From Campylobacter vicugnae (lineage in GTDB: Bacteria > Campylobacterota > Campylobacteria > Campylobacterales > Campylobacteraceae): a stretch of DNA of 64,000 bases. How positions within the stretch are numbered: the first letter of the stretch is position 1; each line of letters starts with the position of its first letter. The translations under genes were made by a program, and so were the position numbers. Shown here in pieces: positions 37,444-46,760 of the stretch. The notes beneath the pieces were generated by a model that was not told the DNA's origin, did not search any database, and worked only from the letters and a program-made list of their open reading frames with translations. Where the stretch lies: assembly GCF_002139875.1 (NCBI RefSeq), contig NZ_CP018793.1, positions 744,001 to 808,000 of the forward strand, written 5' to 3'.

Positions 37444-37463
37444 CTAAATATAGTGTACCAAAA
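37432..37463. repeat. 10-bp inverted repeat at the hsdS breakpoint
   Basis: TTTTGGTACA (37432-37441) and its exact complement (37454-37463) around a 12-base spacer. The hsdS-like reading frame ends here, so it may mark the deletion or insertion junction. Confidence 0.55.
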
Positions 37464-37611
37464 ATATAAATTTTTGGGATATAATATTAGGTCAGTATAT
37501 TGTATAAAGATTTTATATCGACAAAAACTGACGCATAAAATTCTTATGCAAGATAGGGAGAAATTATCTTATGTGGACGCCGCACTGGGGCGCATGTTTT
37601 AGGAAATAAAA

Positions 37612-38466
37612 ATGGAAAAATCTAAGCAAGGACATGTATATATTCTGGAATCAGATAATTGTGATTGCATAAAGATTGGCGGTACGGATTTTCCTCCTGC
37701 AAAAAGGTTAAGAGAAATAAACGAAACGGAACCATATAAAACTCTTGGTCCCTGGCGAATTGTGGATTTTAGAGAAGTTTCTGATTGGAGAAAAGTAGAA
37801 CATAATTTACATTATCAATTTAGAGACGTACAAAATCATGAAATAAAAAATCAAAAAGAACTATTTCATTTGAATAAAAAGGTTGCTGTAGATGCTTTAT
37901 GTGCTATAAATCCTGATGAAGTTCTTTACCGTCCTAAAATAGATAGATTATTCCAAGAAGAGAGATTCTTAAAGTATATTACTGAATTATTTAAAGCTAC
38001 TGGAATTCTGAATTGCATTGATATGCAAGGAATTTGGACATTTGCTTTATTTCCATCAACTAATGGCGGTCGCTTCTTTACTTTAAATATTGGCTCTCAT
38101 GAAGTTGCTTTTAGTACAGTGTCTAAGAAAGATAGAAAACAAGAAAACTATATTGTAGTTGATAAAATGATTTTCGATCCAGATTTTACTGAATTGCAGA
38201 ATTGGATATTATCACATAATGGTGGTATTCAGGAAGCTACATATTCAACGGCAAAAGAAAGAGCTGCTGCAATTCATTTTGAATGTGAATTTTCAGAAAC
38301 TATAGATATTTTTAAAATTCAGGGATTTAGACGGGCTGTTATAGCATATTGGTATGATACTCTTATTGATAAGACTAATGAAAATAAATTTAGTACTTAT
38401 GAGAGGTATCATAATTATAATGCTGTAGCTAGAATTCTTGAATATTCAAGAGAAAAAGACACATAA
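37612..38466 (+). CDS. GIY-YIG / T5orf172-family nuclease-like protein
   Basis: 284 residues. HVYILESDNCDCIKIGGTDFPPAKRLREIN near the N-terminus is the T5orf172 form of the GIY-YIG nuclease core (YI...IKIG...RL), with WRKVEHNLHYQF after it. The C-terminal two thirds is unassigned. Relatives occur in phages and mobile elements. It sits alone between pieces of decayed accessory genes and is followed at once by a GC-rich palindrome like an integron attC site, the stop TAA forming part of it. AGGAAAT lies before the ATG. Function may be phage-related or defensive; unproved. Confidence 0.78.
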   Translation: MEKSKQGHVYILESDNCDCIKIGGTDFPPAKRLREINETEPYKTLGPWRIVDFREVSDWRKVEHNLHYQFRDVQNHEIKNQKELFHLNKKVAVDALCAINPDEVLYRPKIDRLFQEERFLKYITELFKATGILNCIDMQGIWTFALFPSTNGGRFFTLNIGSHEVAFSTVSKKDRKQENYIVVDKMIFDPDFTELQNWILSHNGGIQEATYSTAKERAAAIHFECEFSETIDIFKIQGFRRAVIAYWYDTLIDKTNENKFSTYERYHNYNAVARILEYSREKDT

Positions 38467-38530
38467 CAAAGCTTCAAAGCGGATATCGCGGTCAAGCCGC
38501 GCCACCGTGAAATGCTCGGCTTAATATGAG
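38462..38530 (+). repeat. attC-like integron recombination site
   Basis: After the nuclease stop the sequence folds on itself in three blocks: outer ATAACAAAGC with GCTTAATAT (imperfect), middle TTCAAAGCGG with CCGTGAA (TTCA/TGAA and CGG/CCG pair), and an apical perfect hairpin CGCGG-TCAAG-CCGCG. Stop codon in the first box, the R/L box layout and high GC in an AT-rich genome all match attC sites of gene cassettes. The right outer box departs from GTTRRRY, so it may be degenerate. No integrase in the window. Confidence 0.5.
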
Positions 38531-38774
38531 ACAAAACGAAGAATCTCACATTATGGACAATGTTATCTACAATGATCTTATTCAAAGAGGATGTTCTGTT
38601 GATGTTGGTGTTGTAGAAAGTTTTACAAAAGGTGCAGAGAGTAAAACGGTACGGGTAGTCAGGGAAATTGATTTTGTGCAAAAAGTTAGGAGGATAGAAA
38701 AAATTATGAGTTTTACCCATGATGAAAATCTCAAGGGAAAACATAGGATTTTTTATCAAAGTGCACTTTATTAG
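38526..38774 (+). pseudogene. Fragment of a DUF4143 / AAA_14 ATPase
   Basis: 82 codons reading HIMDNVIYNDLIQRGCSVDVGVVE and later REIDFVQ, the conserved part of the DUF4143 domain that follows an AAA_14 ATPase in roughly 400-residue proteins of unknown function. The ATPase half is missing upstream and the protein ends early. Translation of the stub seems unlikely to give function. It overlaps the end of the attC-like site. Confidence 0.75.
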
Positions 38775-39109
38775 AACACTCTTTACGATTAAACGCTATA
38801 TTAAATTTTATTTTCAATAAAAATCTAATAGAGATAAAAGTAAAAGAGCAAGAAATAAAAAGATTTATAAAAACAACTAGACGATTTGAAATCTAAAAAG
38901 CAGAATAAGTTTTGCTATAGATAAAATAAACAGATATCTATGCAAGTTTTAAACTGGAAATTTTTGCATATTCTAAATTTATTATATTGATAAAGCAATT
39001 TAATATTATATATCTTAATACCTTGTGTTTTGCTTTTTAAATTAATTTAATTATTCTAAATTCTAAGCAAGATTTTGCTAAAATTACGCCGATTTAATAA
39101 GGAAGTTTG
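38775..39109. other. Intergenic stretch before tgt
   Basis: 335 bases with no gene. A -10-like TAAAAT at 39079-39084 precedes tgt. The rest is AT-rich and unremarkable. Confidence 0.5.
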
Positions 39110-40228
39110 ATGGAATTTAAGATAGATAAAATAAGCCAAAACGCAAGAGCTTGCACTATAAAGATGGCTCACGGAGTTGTACAAACTCCAGTATTTATGC
39201 CAGTTGGTACGCTTGGGGCGATTAAGAGTCTAGATGCGGTTGATATGAGCGAGATTTTAGGAGCTAAGATTATTTTAGCCAATACCTATCATATGTATTT
39301 GCGCCCTACTAGCAAGGTTGTTAAGGAGTTTGGTGGATTACATGGGTTTAGTAGATTTGATGGTAATTTTCTTACTGATAGTGGTGGATTTCAGGCGTTT
39401 TCACTCTCACATCGCTCTAAACCTGATGAGAATGGGATTAAATTTAAAAGCCATATAGATGGTAGTCTTCACTATTTTACGCCAAAGAGCGTTTTAGATA
39501 CTCAGTATGATTTTAATAGTGATATTATGATGATATTAGATGATTTAGTAGCACTACCAGCGACAAAAGAGCGCATAGAGCTAAGCCTAAAACGCACAAT
39601 AAAATGGGCTAAAGAGGCTGAAATGTATCACAAAAGCCAAAAAAGCAAAGGCATAGGAGTAGATCAAAATCTTTTTGGAATAATTCAAGGAGGTACTGAC
39701 TATAAAACACGCAAAGAGTGCGCACAAGCGCTATGTGATATGGAGTTTGATGGATTAGCTATTGGCGGGCTAAGTGTGGGCGAATCAAATCAGCAGATGT
39801 ATGATACAGTAGAAGGAGTTATGCCATATATAGATCCTAATCGCCCTAGATATTTAATGGGAGTTGGTACGCCTGAGGATTTAGTAGAAAATGTCAGTCG
39901 TGGGGTTGATATGTTTGATTGTGTGATGCCTACAAGAAATGCTAGAAATGGGACGCTATTTACCAGTTTTGGCAAGTTAAATATCAAAGCAGCAGCATTT
40001 ATAAACGATCATGAACCAATAGATAATGAGTGCCAGTGCTACACTTGCAAACGATATAGCCGTGGATATTTAAACCATCTATATAAGGCTAAAGAGCTTA
40101 CATTTTTTAGACTTGCGAGTTTGCATAATCTACATTACTATCTAAATTTAATGAAACAGATGAGAGAGGCTATTTTGGCTGATAAGTTTATAGAGTTTAA
40201 GATGGAATTTTATGCTAAAAGGGCTTAA
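39110..40228 (+). CDS. tgt: Queuine tRNA-ribosyltransferase
   Basis: 372 residues from ATG 39110 (a TTG immediately before is less likely). Catalytic aspartates in [12 protein letters not shown] and [14 protein letters not shown], zinc ligands CQCYTC followed by a histidine in LNHLYK. It exchanges guanine-34 for the queuosine precursor preQ1 in GUN-anticodon tRNAs. AAGGAAG precedes the start. Confidence 0.97.
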   Translation: MEFKIDKISQNARACTIKMAHGVVQTPVFMPVGTLGAIKSLDAVDMSEILGAKIILANTYHMYLRPTSKVVKEFGGLHGFSRFDGNFLTDSGGFQAFSLSHRSKPDENGIKFKSHIDGSLHYFTPKSVLDTQYDFNSDIMMILDDLVALPATKERIELSLKRTIKWAKEAEMYHKSQKSKGIGVDQNLFGIIQGGTDYKTRKECAQALCDMEFDGLAIGGLSVGESNQQMYDTVEGVMPYIDPNRPRYLMGVGTPEDLVENVSRGVDMFDCVMPTRNARNGTLFTSFGKLNIKAAAFINDHEPIDNECQCYTCKRYSRGYLNHLYKAKELTFFRLASLHNLHYYLNLMKQMREAILADKFIEFKMEFYAKRA

Positions 40229-40250
40229 ATATATAAGTTATTAAATTTAT

Positions 40251-40303
40251 ATTGTCGCACCAATCAAGAAATTTGCAATAACGCAAATATATAGTGCGAC
40301 AAT
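40251..40303. terminator. Nested palindrome between convergent tgt and rlu genes
   Basis: Outer arms ATTGTCGCAC (40251-40260) and its exact complement (40294-40303) enclose an inner hairpin ATTTGC/GCAAAT (40271-40276, 40283-40288). It lies between two genes that face each other and can end both transcripts, though there is no T-run; a protein-binding or cruciform role is possible. Confidence 0.5.
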
Positions 40304-40316
40304 CTAGAATATATCT

Positions 40317-41081
40317 TTATAAGGTTTTTAAGATACTTCTATCGATCTGGTCAAATCCTTGATCAAAAAATCCACTATCAGGCTGAGCATAAAACTCATA
40401 ATCAAAAATCTTAGTTCTTAAACTATGTAGATATAGCCTTTTTGAGCTACTTTTGGCATATTTTTCATCTCCTACAATGCCAAATCCACTACTTGCTAAA
40501 TGCACTCTAATCTGATGAGTTCTGCCAGTTTCTATATCTACTTTTAATAATGATTTTTTACCTTCGACTGCTACTGGAGTGATATGCGTGATAGCTGTTT
40601 TACCATTTTTTAGATCGATTTTGCTAAAGGCTCCAGATTTTGTTTTTATAGTTGTTAGTGGCTGGTTTATAGTAGAGCTTTCACAAACTATACCTTTAAC
40701 AACTGCAAGATAGGTTTTACCTACCCTATTTTGTGCAAATTCTTTAATGGCACGCTGTTGAAAATCATCATTTTTATATAGCAAAATCACTCCACTAGTC
40801 TCTTTATCTAAACGATTCAAAAGTGGAAATTTAAATATCTCAGCAATTTTTTGGCTCGTGATAAATGGTGGTTTATTGACTGCTATTATATTTTCATCTT
40901 CAAAAATTTTCACCGGTTTGGCTAGTTTTGTTACCTTAAATTTAGCACTCTCTTTTAAAAGTCCTCTAGCAAGCACAAGCCTTTGGCCGCCTACACTTAC
41001 TAATCCAGCGTCTATTAACTCCTTAGCTTCGTTGTTTGAAATACCCTCTTGAATTGCTAGAAGTTTATAAGCCTTTTGCAT
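40317..41081 (-). CDS. RluA-family pseudouridine synthase
   Basis: 254 residues. N-terminal S4-like RNA-binding helices (ISNNEAKELIDAGLV), catalytic RLDKETSGVILL with the aspartate in RLD, and the closing motif RTHQIRVHLA...GDEKYA. It isomerises uridines in rRNA or tRNA; the exact target is not clear. End of the cheZ-led operon, 2 bases after waaA. Confidence 0.9.
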   Translation of the reverse strand: MQKAYKLLAIQEGISNNEAKELIDAGLVSVGGQRLVLARGLLKESAKFKVTKLAKPVKIFEDENIIAVNKPPFITSQKIAEIFKFPLLNRLDKETSGVILLYKNDDFQQRAIKEFAQNRVGKTYLAVVKGIVCESSTINQPLTTIKTKSGAFSKIDLKNGKTAITHITPVAVEGKKSLLKVDIETGRTHQIRVHLASSGFGIVGDEKYAKSSSKRLYLHSLRTKIFDYEFYAQPDSGFFDQGFDQIDRSILKTL

Positions 41082-41083
41082 AT

Positions 41084-42199
41084 TTATCCTTTTATCTCTT
41101 TTATTATCTTATCCATATCGCACATATTTATAATTTTTGTGCTTTTTAAATTTGAATTTATCTTTTGCCACACATTTTCATATGAACAAAACTCAATCCC
41201 GCTTACTGCTTTATATAAATCTTTTTGATTATGGATATACTCTCCGCTTAAAATTTTGCATTTAAATTGAGCCGCCTCTATAGGATTATGCCCTCCAATG
41301 CCCTTTTCAAAACTACCACAAAGCACGACAATATCAGCAATTGCATATAAATTAACCAGCTCTCCAAGAGTATCTACAAGAATAATCTGCGAATTTAACC
41401 CCATATTATCACTAAATCTCTCAAAGCTTATATTTTTAATACTATCTTTAATAATATTATAAACGCTATTAAATCTCTCAGGATGACGCGGAACTATAAA
41501 AAGCTGATCGTTATGATTAAGCTTTAGATTGGCTAATAGATTTTTCTCTTCATTTTCGTGTGAGCTAGCTATTATTATCACTCTTTTATCTGGTTTTTTA
41601 TAATGCTTTGATGGCTTTGGTAGGTTAGCTGATTTGATATTTCCTACGACTTTTATATTTTTAGCCCCTAGGTTTGTTAAACGATCTTTATCTGTCTGGC
41701 TTTGTGCTAAAACTAAATCAACATATTTAAAAAGCCATTTATAATAAAATTTAAATCTAAGATAATTTTTATAGCTTTTATCGCTAATTCTAGCATTTAA
41801 AAGTATAGTTTTAGAGCCGTTTGATTTAGCTACTCTAAATAAATTTAGCCATAGCTCTGCTTCAAAAACTATCAAAACATCTGATCTACTTAACCAAAAA
41901 GGCAAAAAACACTCAAAAGGCAAAAATCTGCAATCTGCATATTTCTTAGCCTTATCAAATCCAGTTTGAGTAATCACGCTTACTCTACAATCTTTTAACT
42001 CTTTTACTAAAGGCTCAATAGCGCAAGTCTCACCAAAGCTACAAGCATGAAAGTGATATTTAGCAAATTTAGGTTTTGGATTTTGATATAAGAAAAATCT
42101 AGCCCTAAGGCTACGGATAAACTTTTGCCTAAAACTCAAAAACCACAAAAATGGAGATGAGATAATAAGCAAAAGCCATGTAAATAGAGTATAAATCAC
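41084..42199 (-). CDS. waaA: KDO transferase WaaA
   Basis: 371 residues. One N-terminal membrane anchor (about 1-20), then a GT-B fold: FHACSFGE near residue 48 holds the catalytic glutamate region of the family, VFEAELW, HPERF and the C-terminal GGHNPIEAAQF. It adds KDO to lipid IVA to start the LOS core. It overlaps the zinc-ribbon gene by 4 bases. Function depends on lipid A made with LpxD (26.3 kb). Confidence 0.94.
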   Translation of the reverse strand: MIYTLFTWLLLIISSPFLWFLSFRQKFIRSLRARFFLYQNPKPKFAKYHFHACSFGETCAIEPLVKELKDCRVSVITQTGFDKAKKYADCRFLPFECFLPFWLSRSDVLIVFEAELWLNLFRVAKSNGSKTILLNARISDKSYKNYLRFKFYYKWLFKYVDLVLAQSQTDKDRLTNLGAKNIKVVGNIKSANLPKPSKHYKKPDKRVIIIASSHENEEKNLLANLKLNHNDQLFIVPRHPERFNSVYNIIKDSIKNISFERFSDNMGLNSQIILVDTLGELVNLYAIADIVVLCGSFEKGIGGHNPIEAAQFKCKILSGEYIHNQKDLYKAVSGIEFCSYENVWQKINSNLKSTKIINMCDMDKIIKEIKG

Positions 42200-42909
42200 T
42201 CCTCAATAGTCTCTTTATAAAGGATTCTACCACAATGTGGGCAAGTTGTAATATCATCACTTTTAATAATATGAGCGTAAGTCTTGTCATTTATCTTCAT
42301 AAAGCAACCGTAGCAAGCTTGCTTTCTTACTGGTACAACTGCTGTATTTTTTGCCCATTTACGAATTTTTTCATAAAATGTAAGTATTTTTTGATTCATA
42401 TCAGCTAGCAATTTCTCTTTTTGATCATAAATCTTGCTTCTTTCATTTTCAATAGCTTTTAACTCATCAGCTACTTCGTTATTTAGGCTATCTAGGCTAT
42501 TTTGAATTTGAGTTTTTTTCTCTTCAAGCTCAGCTTTTAACTCATTTTTATTATCAATTATTCTCTCAAGTCTGCCAATCTCTTCATTAGCTGCTTCAAG
42601 CTGATCTTTTGCTAGATCCTCTTCTAAATTTAGAGCTTTTATCTCTTTTTCGCTCTTTACAGCTGAGGATTTTTTGCTAATATCTTTGATTTTAGCGTTA
42701 AACTCATTAATATGAGAATTTGTATTAGCAATTTGTGCTTTTAGCTCTGATATTTCATTATCAACTTTTTCTATATTTTCATCTATAGCTACTATTTCAT
42801 CTTTTTTAAGTTGTAAATTTCTATTAATACTATCAATTCTTGGTGCATAATTATCGATTTTTTGGTCGATTTGTGATAAATTCACAAGTTGTTGTAGATA
42901 CTTATTCAT
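42196..42909 (-). CDS. Coiled-coil protein with C-terminal C4 zinc ribbon
   Basis: 237 residues from ATG 42909, with AAAGGAAA just before; a start at 42936 would overlap the NIF3 gene and lacks a ribosome site. Residues about 20-180 are a long coiled coil; the end has CYGCFMKI and CPHCGRIL, a four-cysteine zinc ribbon. It belongs to the widespread DUF164/zf-RING_7 family. Partners unknown; related proteins have been linked to flagella or surface assembly. Confidence 0.85.
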   Translation of the reverse strand: MNKYLQQLVNLSQIDQKIDNYAPRIDSINRNLQLKKDEIVAIDENIEKVDNEISELKAQIANTNSHINEFNAKIKDISKKSSAVKSEKEIKALNLEEDLAKDQLEAANEEIGRLERIIDNKNELKAELEEKKTQIQNSLDSLNNEVADELKAIENERSKIYDQKEKLLADMNQKILTFYEKIRKWAKNTAVVPVRKQACYGCFMKINDKTYAHIIKSDDITTCPHCGRILYKETIEE

Positions 42910-42922
42910 TGATTTCCTTTGG

Positions 42923-43648
42923 TTATCTATATTCAAATGGATTTATTGAGTTCGTGATTGTAGCAAAAACTTTAAACTTTTGCAAGTTTAATGCCAAAGA
43001 CTCCCCAAAATACCGCTCACTTTCAAAATGATTAATATCAATCAAGCTAAGTGAATTTTCATAAGATTGAAGTGCTGTATGATACTTAAAATCTCCACTT
43101 AAAAAGCAATCAGCCTTTAAATTGCTAATTAACTCGCTTCCACTTCCAGTGCAAAGTGCTGCTGTTTTGATAAAATCACACCCTTTAACTACTCTTATAG
43201 TAACTAAATTTAATTTAGATTTTATATCAGCTACAAACTCTTCAAAGCTCTTATTTACCTCAAATTTAAGTATAAATTCACCATCTTGTTCATAATTTTT
43301 ATAACCTAAAATCTCACTTAAGACAAATTTATTTAAAACCATCTTATCATAATTAGTATGCATAGAGATTAGGCTAATATCTTTTTTAATCATCTCTTTT
43401 ATTAAATTTGCTGGATACTTGCTGCTATCAAGGCTTTTTAACCCTTTAAAAATTAAAGGATGATGAGTTATAAAAAGTGTTCTAGGTTTAGCCCTAGCTA
43501 CTAATAAACTATCTAAATCCAAACTTAAAGTAACACTATCAAACTCATCGCCCATACTGCCTATTATAAGTCCAGAATTATCCCAACTCTCTTGTAGTTC
43601 AAATGGTGCTATACTATCAAGAATAGCATAAATTTCAGATATTTTCAC
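42923..43648 (-). CDS. NIF3-family protein (YbgI-like)
   Basis: 241 residues. N-terminal LQESWDNSGLIIG, FITHHPLIFKGLK (metal-binding histidines), MHTNYDKM and a C-terminal histidine/glutamate in DINHFESER form the di-iron/zinc centre of the family. Called GTP cyclohydrolase 1 type 2 in databases, but the physiological function is not settled. It abuts glyQ with no gap. Confidence 0.9.
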   Translation of the reverse strand: MKISEIYAILDSIAPFELQESWDNSGLIIGSMGDEFDSVTLSLDLDSLLVARAKPRTLFITHHPLIFKGLKSLDSSKYPANLIKEMIKKDISLISMHTNYDKMVLNKFVLSEILGYKNYEQDGEFILKFEVNKSFEEFVADIKSKLNLVTIRVVKGCDFIKTAALCTGSGSELISNLKADCFLSGDFKYHTALQSYENSLSLIDINHFESERYFGESLALNLQKFKVFATITNSINPFEYR

Positions 43649-44503
43649 CTATTTTAAACTCTCTTTATAAGCTAATGCGCAGCCTTTTGCCAGCTCTCTA
43701 ATCTTAAGGATATAATCCTGCCTTTGCGTAACGCTAATTGCTCCACGCGCATCAAGCACATTAAATGTATGCGCTGCAAGCATACAATAATCATATGCTG
43801 GAAGTGCTAATCCATGCTCTAAAATCGCCTTACACTCATTAGAGTAAGACTCAAACCACGCAAAAAGTTTAGCAGTATCAGCTATTTCAAAATTATATTT
43901 ACTAAACTCAAATTCACCTTGCTTATGCACATCGCCGTAGGTAACTATATTTCCATTATAATCATCCCAAACAATATCATAAACACTATCTTTATCTTGT
44001 AGATACATAGCCAAGCGTTCAATTCCATATGTTACTTCAGCGCTTATTAATTCACACGGAATTCCGCCTACTTGCTGAAAATATGTAAATTGTGTTACTT
44101 CCATACCATCTAGCCAAACTTCCCAGCCTAGACCCCACGCACCAAGTGTCGGGCTTTCCCAATTATCTTCTACAAACCTAATATCATGCTTTTTAAGATC
44201 AAGACCTAATCTTTCAAGACTTTTTAAATATAGCTCTTGGATATTTTTTGGGCTTGGTTTCATTATTACTTGAAACTGATAGTAACTACCAAGTCTATTT
44301 GGATTTTCTCCATATCTACCATCTGTTGGACGGCGAGATGGAGCTACATATGCTACATTCCACGGCTTATCCCCTAAAGAGCGTAAAAAAGTAGCTTGAT
44401 GATATGTACCAGCACCAGCTGGCATATCATATGGCTGGACGATAATACAGCCTTGTTCGTTCCAATATTGTTGTAGAGTTAAAATTATCTGACTAAATGT
44501 CAT
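43649..44503 (-). CDS. glyQ: Glycyl-tRNA synthetase alpha subunit
   Basis: 284 residues. [21 protein letters not shown] at the start, [18 protein letters not shown]-like motif 2 ([17 protein letters not shown]), [12 protein letters not shown] and [11 protein letters not shown] motif 3 are all intact. Forms the alpha2beta2 enzyme with GlyS, which is not in the window. It overlaps the DUF3972 gene by 4 bases. Confidence 0.97.
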   Translation of the reverse strand: MTFSQIILTLQQYWNEQGCIIVQPYDMPAGAGTYHQATFLRSLGDKPWNVAYVAPSRRPTDGRYGENPNRLGSYYQFQVIMKPSPKNIQELYLKSLERLGLDLKKHDIRFVEDNWESPTLGAWGLGWEVWLDGMEVTQFTYFQQVGGIPCELISAEVTYGIERLAMYLQDKDSVYDIVWDDYNGNIVTYGDVHKQGEFEFSKYNFEIADTAKLFAWFESYSNECKAILEHGLALPAYDYCMLAAHTFNVLDARGAISVTQRQDYILKIRELAKGCALAYKESLK

Positions 44504-44988
44504 GATTTTCCTTTATTGTCGTTAAAATTCTCTATGGCTTTATTCCACATTAGCTTATATTTTCTTTTTAGAAACTCAACCTCTTCTTGAGCTAATTTAA
44601 GCTGATTTGTAAGCGTTTCAACCGTCTTTCTATCTTCATCATATAGCTCTTGCATAGAATAAAGTGCCTCTTTAAGAAATTTATTCTCATTTCTAAGTGC
44701 TTCAAGAGTTTCATCTTTAGCGTCTAAAACTTTCTCATGTAAATTTAAGATAGTTCCAATAGTCTTTTCTACAAAGCTCTCACCAGGTAAAGTATAATGC
44801 TCATTACTTACTACCATATCGCCATTACTAGCAGGTACAACACTCATAGTTCCTTCATTTGCCTCTATATACATCACGCCATTATCTACTTTTGTATTTA
44901 GTGCACCTCTTTGAATCATACCATCTACAACCTCACGCTTTAAATGCACAAGCTGACAAAACTCATCAATGGCTAGATATGTTTTCAT
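44500..44988 (-). CDS. DUF3972-type coiled-coil protein
   Basis: 162 residues. The N-terminal part resembles a small HTH-like segment ([27 protein letters not shown]), the C-terminal half is a coiled coil (about 85-155). It is found in this position, between purE and glyQ, in other Campylobacter. The function is not known; the HTH-plus-coiled-coil form suggests DNA or protein binding. Overlaps both neighbours by 4 bases. Confidence 0.8.
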   Translation of the reverse strand: MKTYLAIDEFCQLVHLKREVVDGMIQRGALNTKVDNGVMYIEANEGTMSVVPASNGDMVVSNEHYTLPGESFVEKTIGTILNLHEKVLDAKDETLEALRNENKFLKEALYSMQELYDEDRKTVETLTNQLKLAQEEVEFLKRKYKLMWNKAIENFNDNKGKS

Positions 44989-45491
44989 TTAGCACCACCT
45001 AGGAGTACCTCTATTTTCTTAGAATCTGCTTCTAAAGATTTAGCCTGTTTTTCTCTATCTTCTTTTAGTTTTAAAGCCAAATTTTCATCACTTAGAGCTA
45101 GAATTTGCATTGCTAGATATGCAGCATTTTTAGCTCCTGCTTTACCAATTGCAAGTGTAGCTACTGGCATACCAGCTGGCATTTGAACAGTTGAATATAG
45201 CGCATCTACGCCATTTACTGCTGAACCACCCATTGGCACGCCAATTACTGGTTTTAGGCTATAAGCTGCAACTGCTCCTGCTAAGTGGGCTGCCATACCA
45301 GCTGCACAGATAAAGACTACTGCGCCTCTAGCATCGGCATCTTCTACATATTGGCGAGTTCTAGTTGGGCTTCTATGAGCTGAGCTAATAATCATCTCAT
45401 ATTTAACATCAAATTCTTCTAATATTTTAGCAGTTTCGCTAACAATCTCATAATCACTCTTGCTACCCATTATAATACTAACAAATTTCAT
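44985..45491 (-). CDS. purE: N5-carboxyaminoimidazole ribonucleotide mutase
   Basis: 168 residues. IIMGSKSDYEI at the N-terminus, SAHRSPTRT and GMAAHLAGAVAAYSLKPVIGVP are the substrate-binding loops of class I PurE. It catalyses the carboxyl shift in purine synthesis. It abuts the U32 gene with no gap and overlaps the DUF3972 gene by 4 bases. Confidence 0.96.
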   Translation of the reverse strand: MKFVSIIMGSKSDYEIVSETAKILEEFDVKYEMIISSAHRSPTRTRQYVEDADARGAVVFICAAGMAAHLAGAVAAYSLKPVIGVPMGGSAVNGVDALYSTVQMPAGMPVATLAIGKAGAKNAAYLAMQILALSDENLALKLKEDREKQAKSLEADSKKIEVLLGGAK

Positions 45492-46760
45492 TTACTCTCC
45501 TTCTACAATCTCTTTACGCAAAAAGCTAAACTCTGGTAAATTAGCAGGGAGTTTAATCTCATTTTCATTTCCACTATGAATTTCATCAAATTCCTTGCCT
45601 TTTGTGCTTAGTAGCTTTTTAAATTTAACATAATATTTATCATCTCTTTTATAAATAGTGCCAAGTTCATTTTCAACACTATTAATAACTGCATTAACCG
45701 GAGCAAAAATCTCATATTCATGTTTAGTATCTATTTTAAATTTAGTCTTAAAACTTTGACCATCGATACTAATAGCATGGACTTGGTGAGTGCCTTCTTC
45801 TATGCTAGTTTTATGATTTTGAGTATCATCTCTTTCATATGGTTTATGAATTAAATACCCATCGCTAAAACCTCTATTTTTTAGCGTATTTAGCTCTGCT
45901 TCATAAATTTCAGGTCGAAATTTACCAGCTATAGCATCATCAATTGCCATTCTATAAGCTTTTGTAGCACATGCTGCGTAGTATTCGCTTTTTGTTCTAC
46001 CTTCTATTTTTAAGCTATCTACGGCTTGAGTTTGAAGGATTTTTAATATATGCTTACTTAAATTTAAATCTTTAGAATTCATTATATGAGTGCCGTGTTC
46101 ATTTTCTTCAAGGCGAAACAAAGCGCCATTTTCAGGACTTTTAGCATATAATTCATAGTTAAACCTACAATCATTTGCACAACTACCACGATTGCTTAAT
46201 CTACCACTTTGTACTGCTGAGACTAGGCATCTACCTGAATATGCAAAACACATCGAGCCATGACAAAATATCTCTAATTCTAGGCTTGGAATCATCTCTT
46301 TAATCAATACAGCATCTTTTAAGCTCATTTCACGAGCTGCTACTATCCTACTAGCACCCATATCATGATAAATTTGAGCATCTAAATAGTTCATAACATT
46401 TGCTTGAGTAGAAAGATGCACCTCAATATGCGGTGCAATTTCTTTGGCTAACTTCATAACTCCAGGAGTTGCAATTATAAAAGCATCAACTCCAAATTCG
46501 CTAACTGTTTTGATATGTTTTTTAAGATTATCAAGCTGTGCATTATATGGAAAGCCATTTATTGTAGCGTAAAACTTAGCTCCACTTTTGTGTGCTAATC
46601 TTACTCCCTCTTCAAAACTTTCAAGGTCAAATTCCTTCGCACTTCTTTGTCTTAAAGAAAAATTACCTACGCTTGCATATACTGCATCAGCTCCATATGC
46701 TAAAGCGATTTTAAGCTTAGTTAAATTCCCAGCCGGGCTTAAAAGTTCTGGCTTTTTCAC
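45492..46760 (-). CDS. U32 peptidase-family protein (TrhP-like)
   Basis: 422 residues. PELLSPAGNLTKLKIALAYGADAVY begins the barrel and EIFCHGSMCFAYSGRCLVS with later SCANDCRFNY is the U32 signature. Proteins of this family are now mostly seen as RNA-modification enzymes: TrhP (YegQ) helps make hydroxyuridine at tRNA position 34, and RlhA hydroxylates 23S rRNA. The clustered cysteines fit an iron-sulfur centre. Overlaps cheZ by 4 bases. Confidence 0.85.
   Translation of the reverse strand: MKKPELLSPAGNLTKLKIALAYGADAVYASVGNFSLRQRSAKEFDLESFEEGVRLAHKSGAKFYATINGFPYNAQLDNLKKHIKTVSEFGVDAFIIATPGVMKLAKEIAPHIEVHLSTQANVMNYLDAQIYHDMGASRIVAAREMSLKDAVLIKEMIPSLELEIFCHGSMCFAYSGRCLVSAVQSGRLSNRGSCANDCRFNYELYAKSPENGALFRLEENEHGTHIMNSKDLNLSKHILKILQTQAVDSLKIEGRTKSEYYAACATKAYRMAIDDAIAGKFRPEIYEAELNTLKNRGFSDGYLIHKPYERDDTQNHKTSIEEGTHQVHAISIDGQSFKTKFKIDTKHEYEIFAPVNAVINSVENELGTIYKRDDKYYVKFKKLLSTKGKEFDEIHSGNENEIKLPANLPEFSFLRKEIVEGE

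Noticed and set aside
37574-37605. A full second attC site upstream of the nuclease
   Set aside because: Only one GC-rich hairpin and a weak GTTTTAGG end are present; no matching left box.
38462-38530. Plain intrinsic terminator of the T5orf172 gene
   Set aside because: No T-run follows, and the three-block pairing with the stop codon in the first box suits attC better; not fully excluded.
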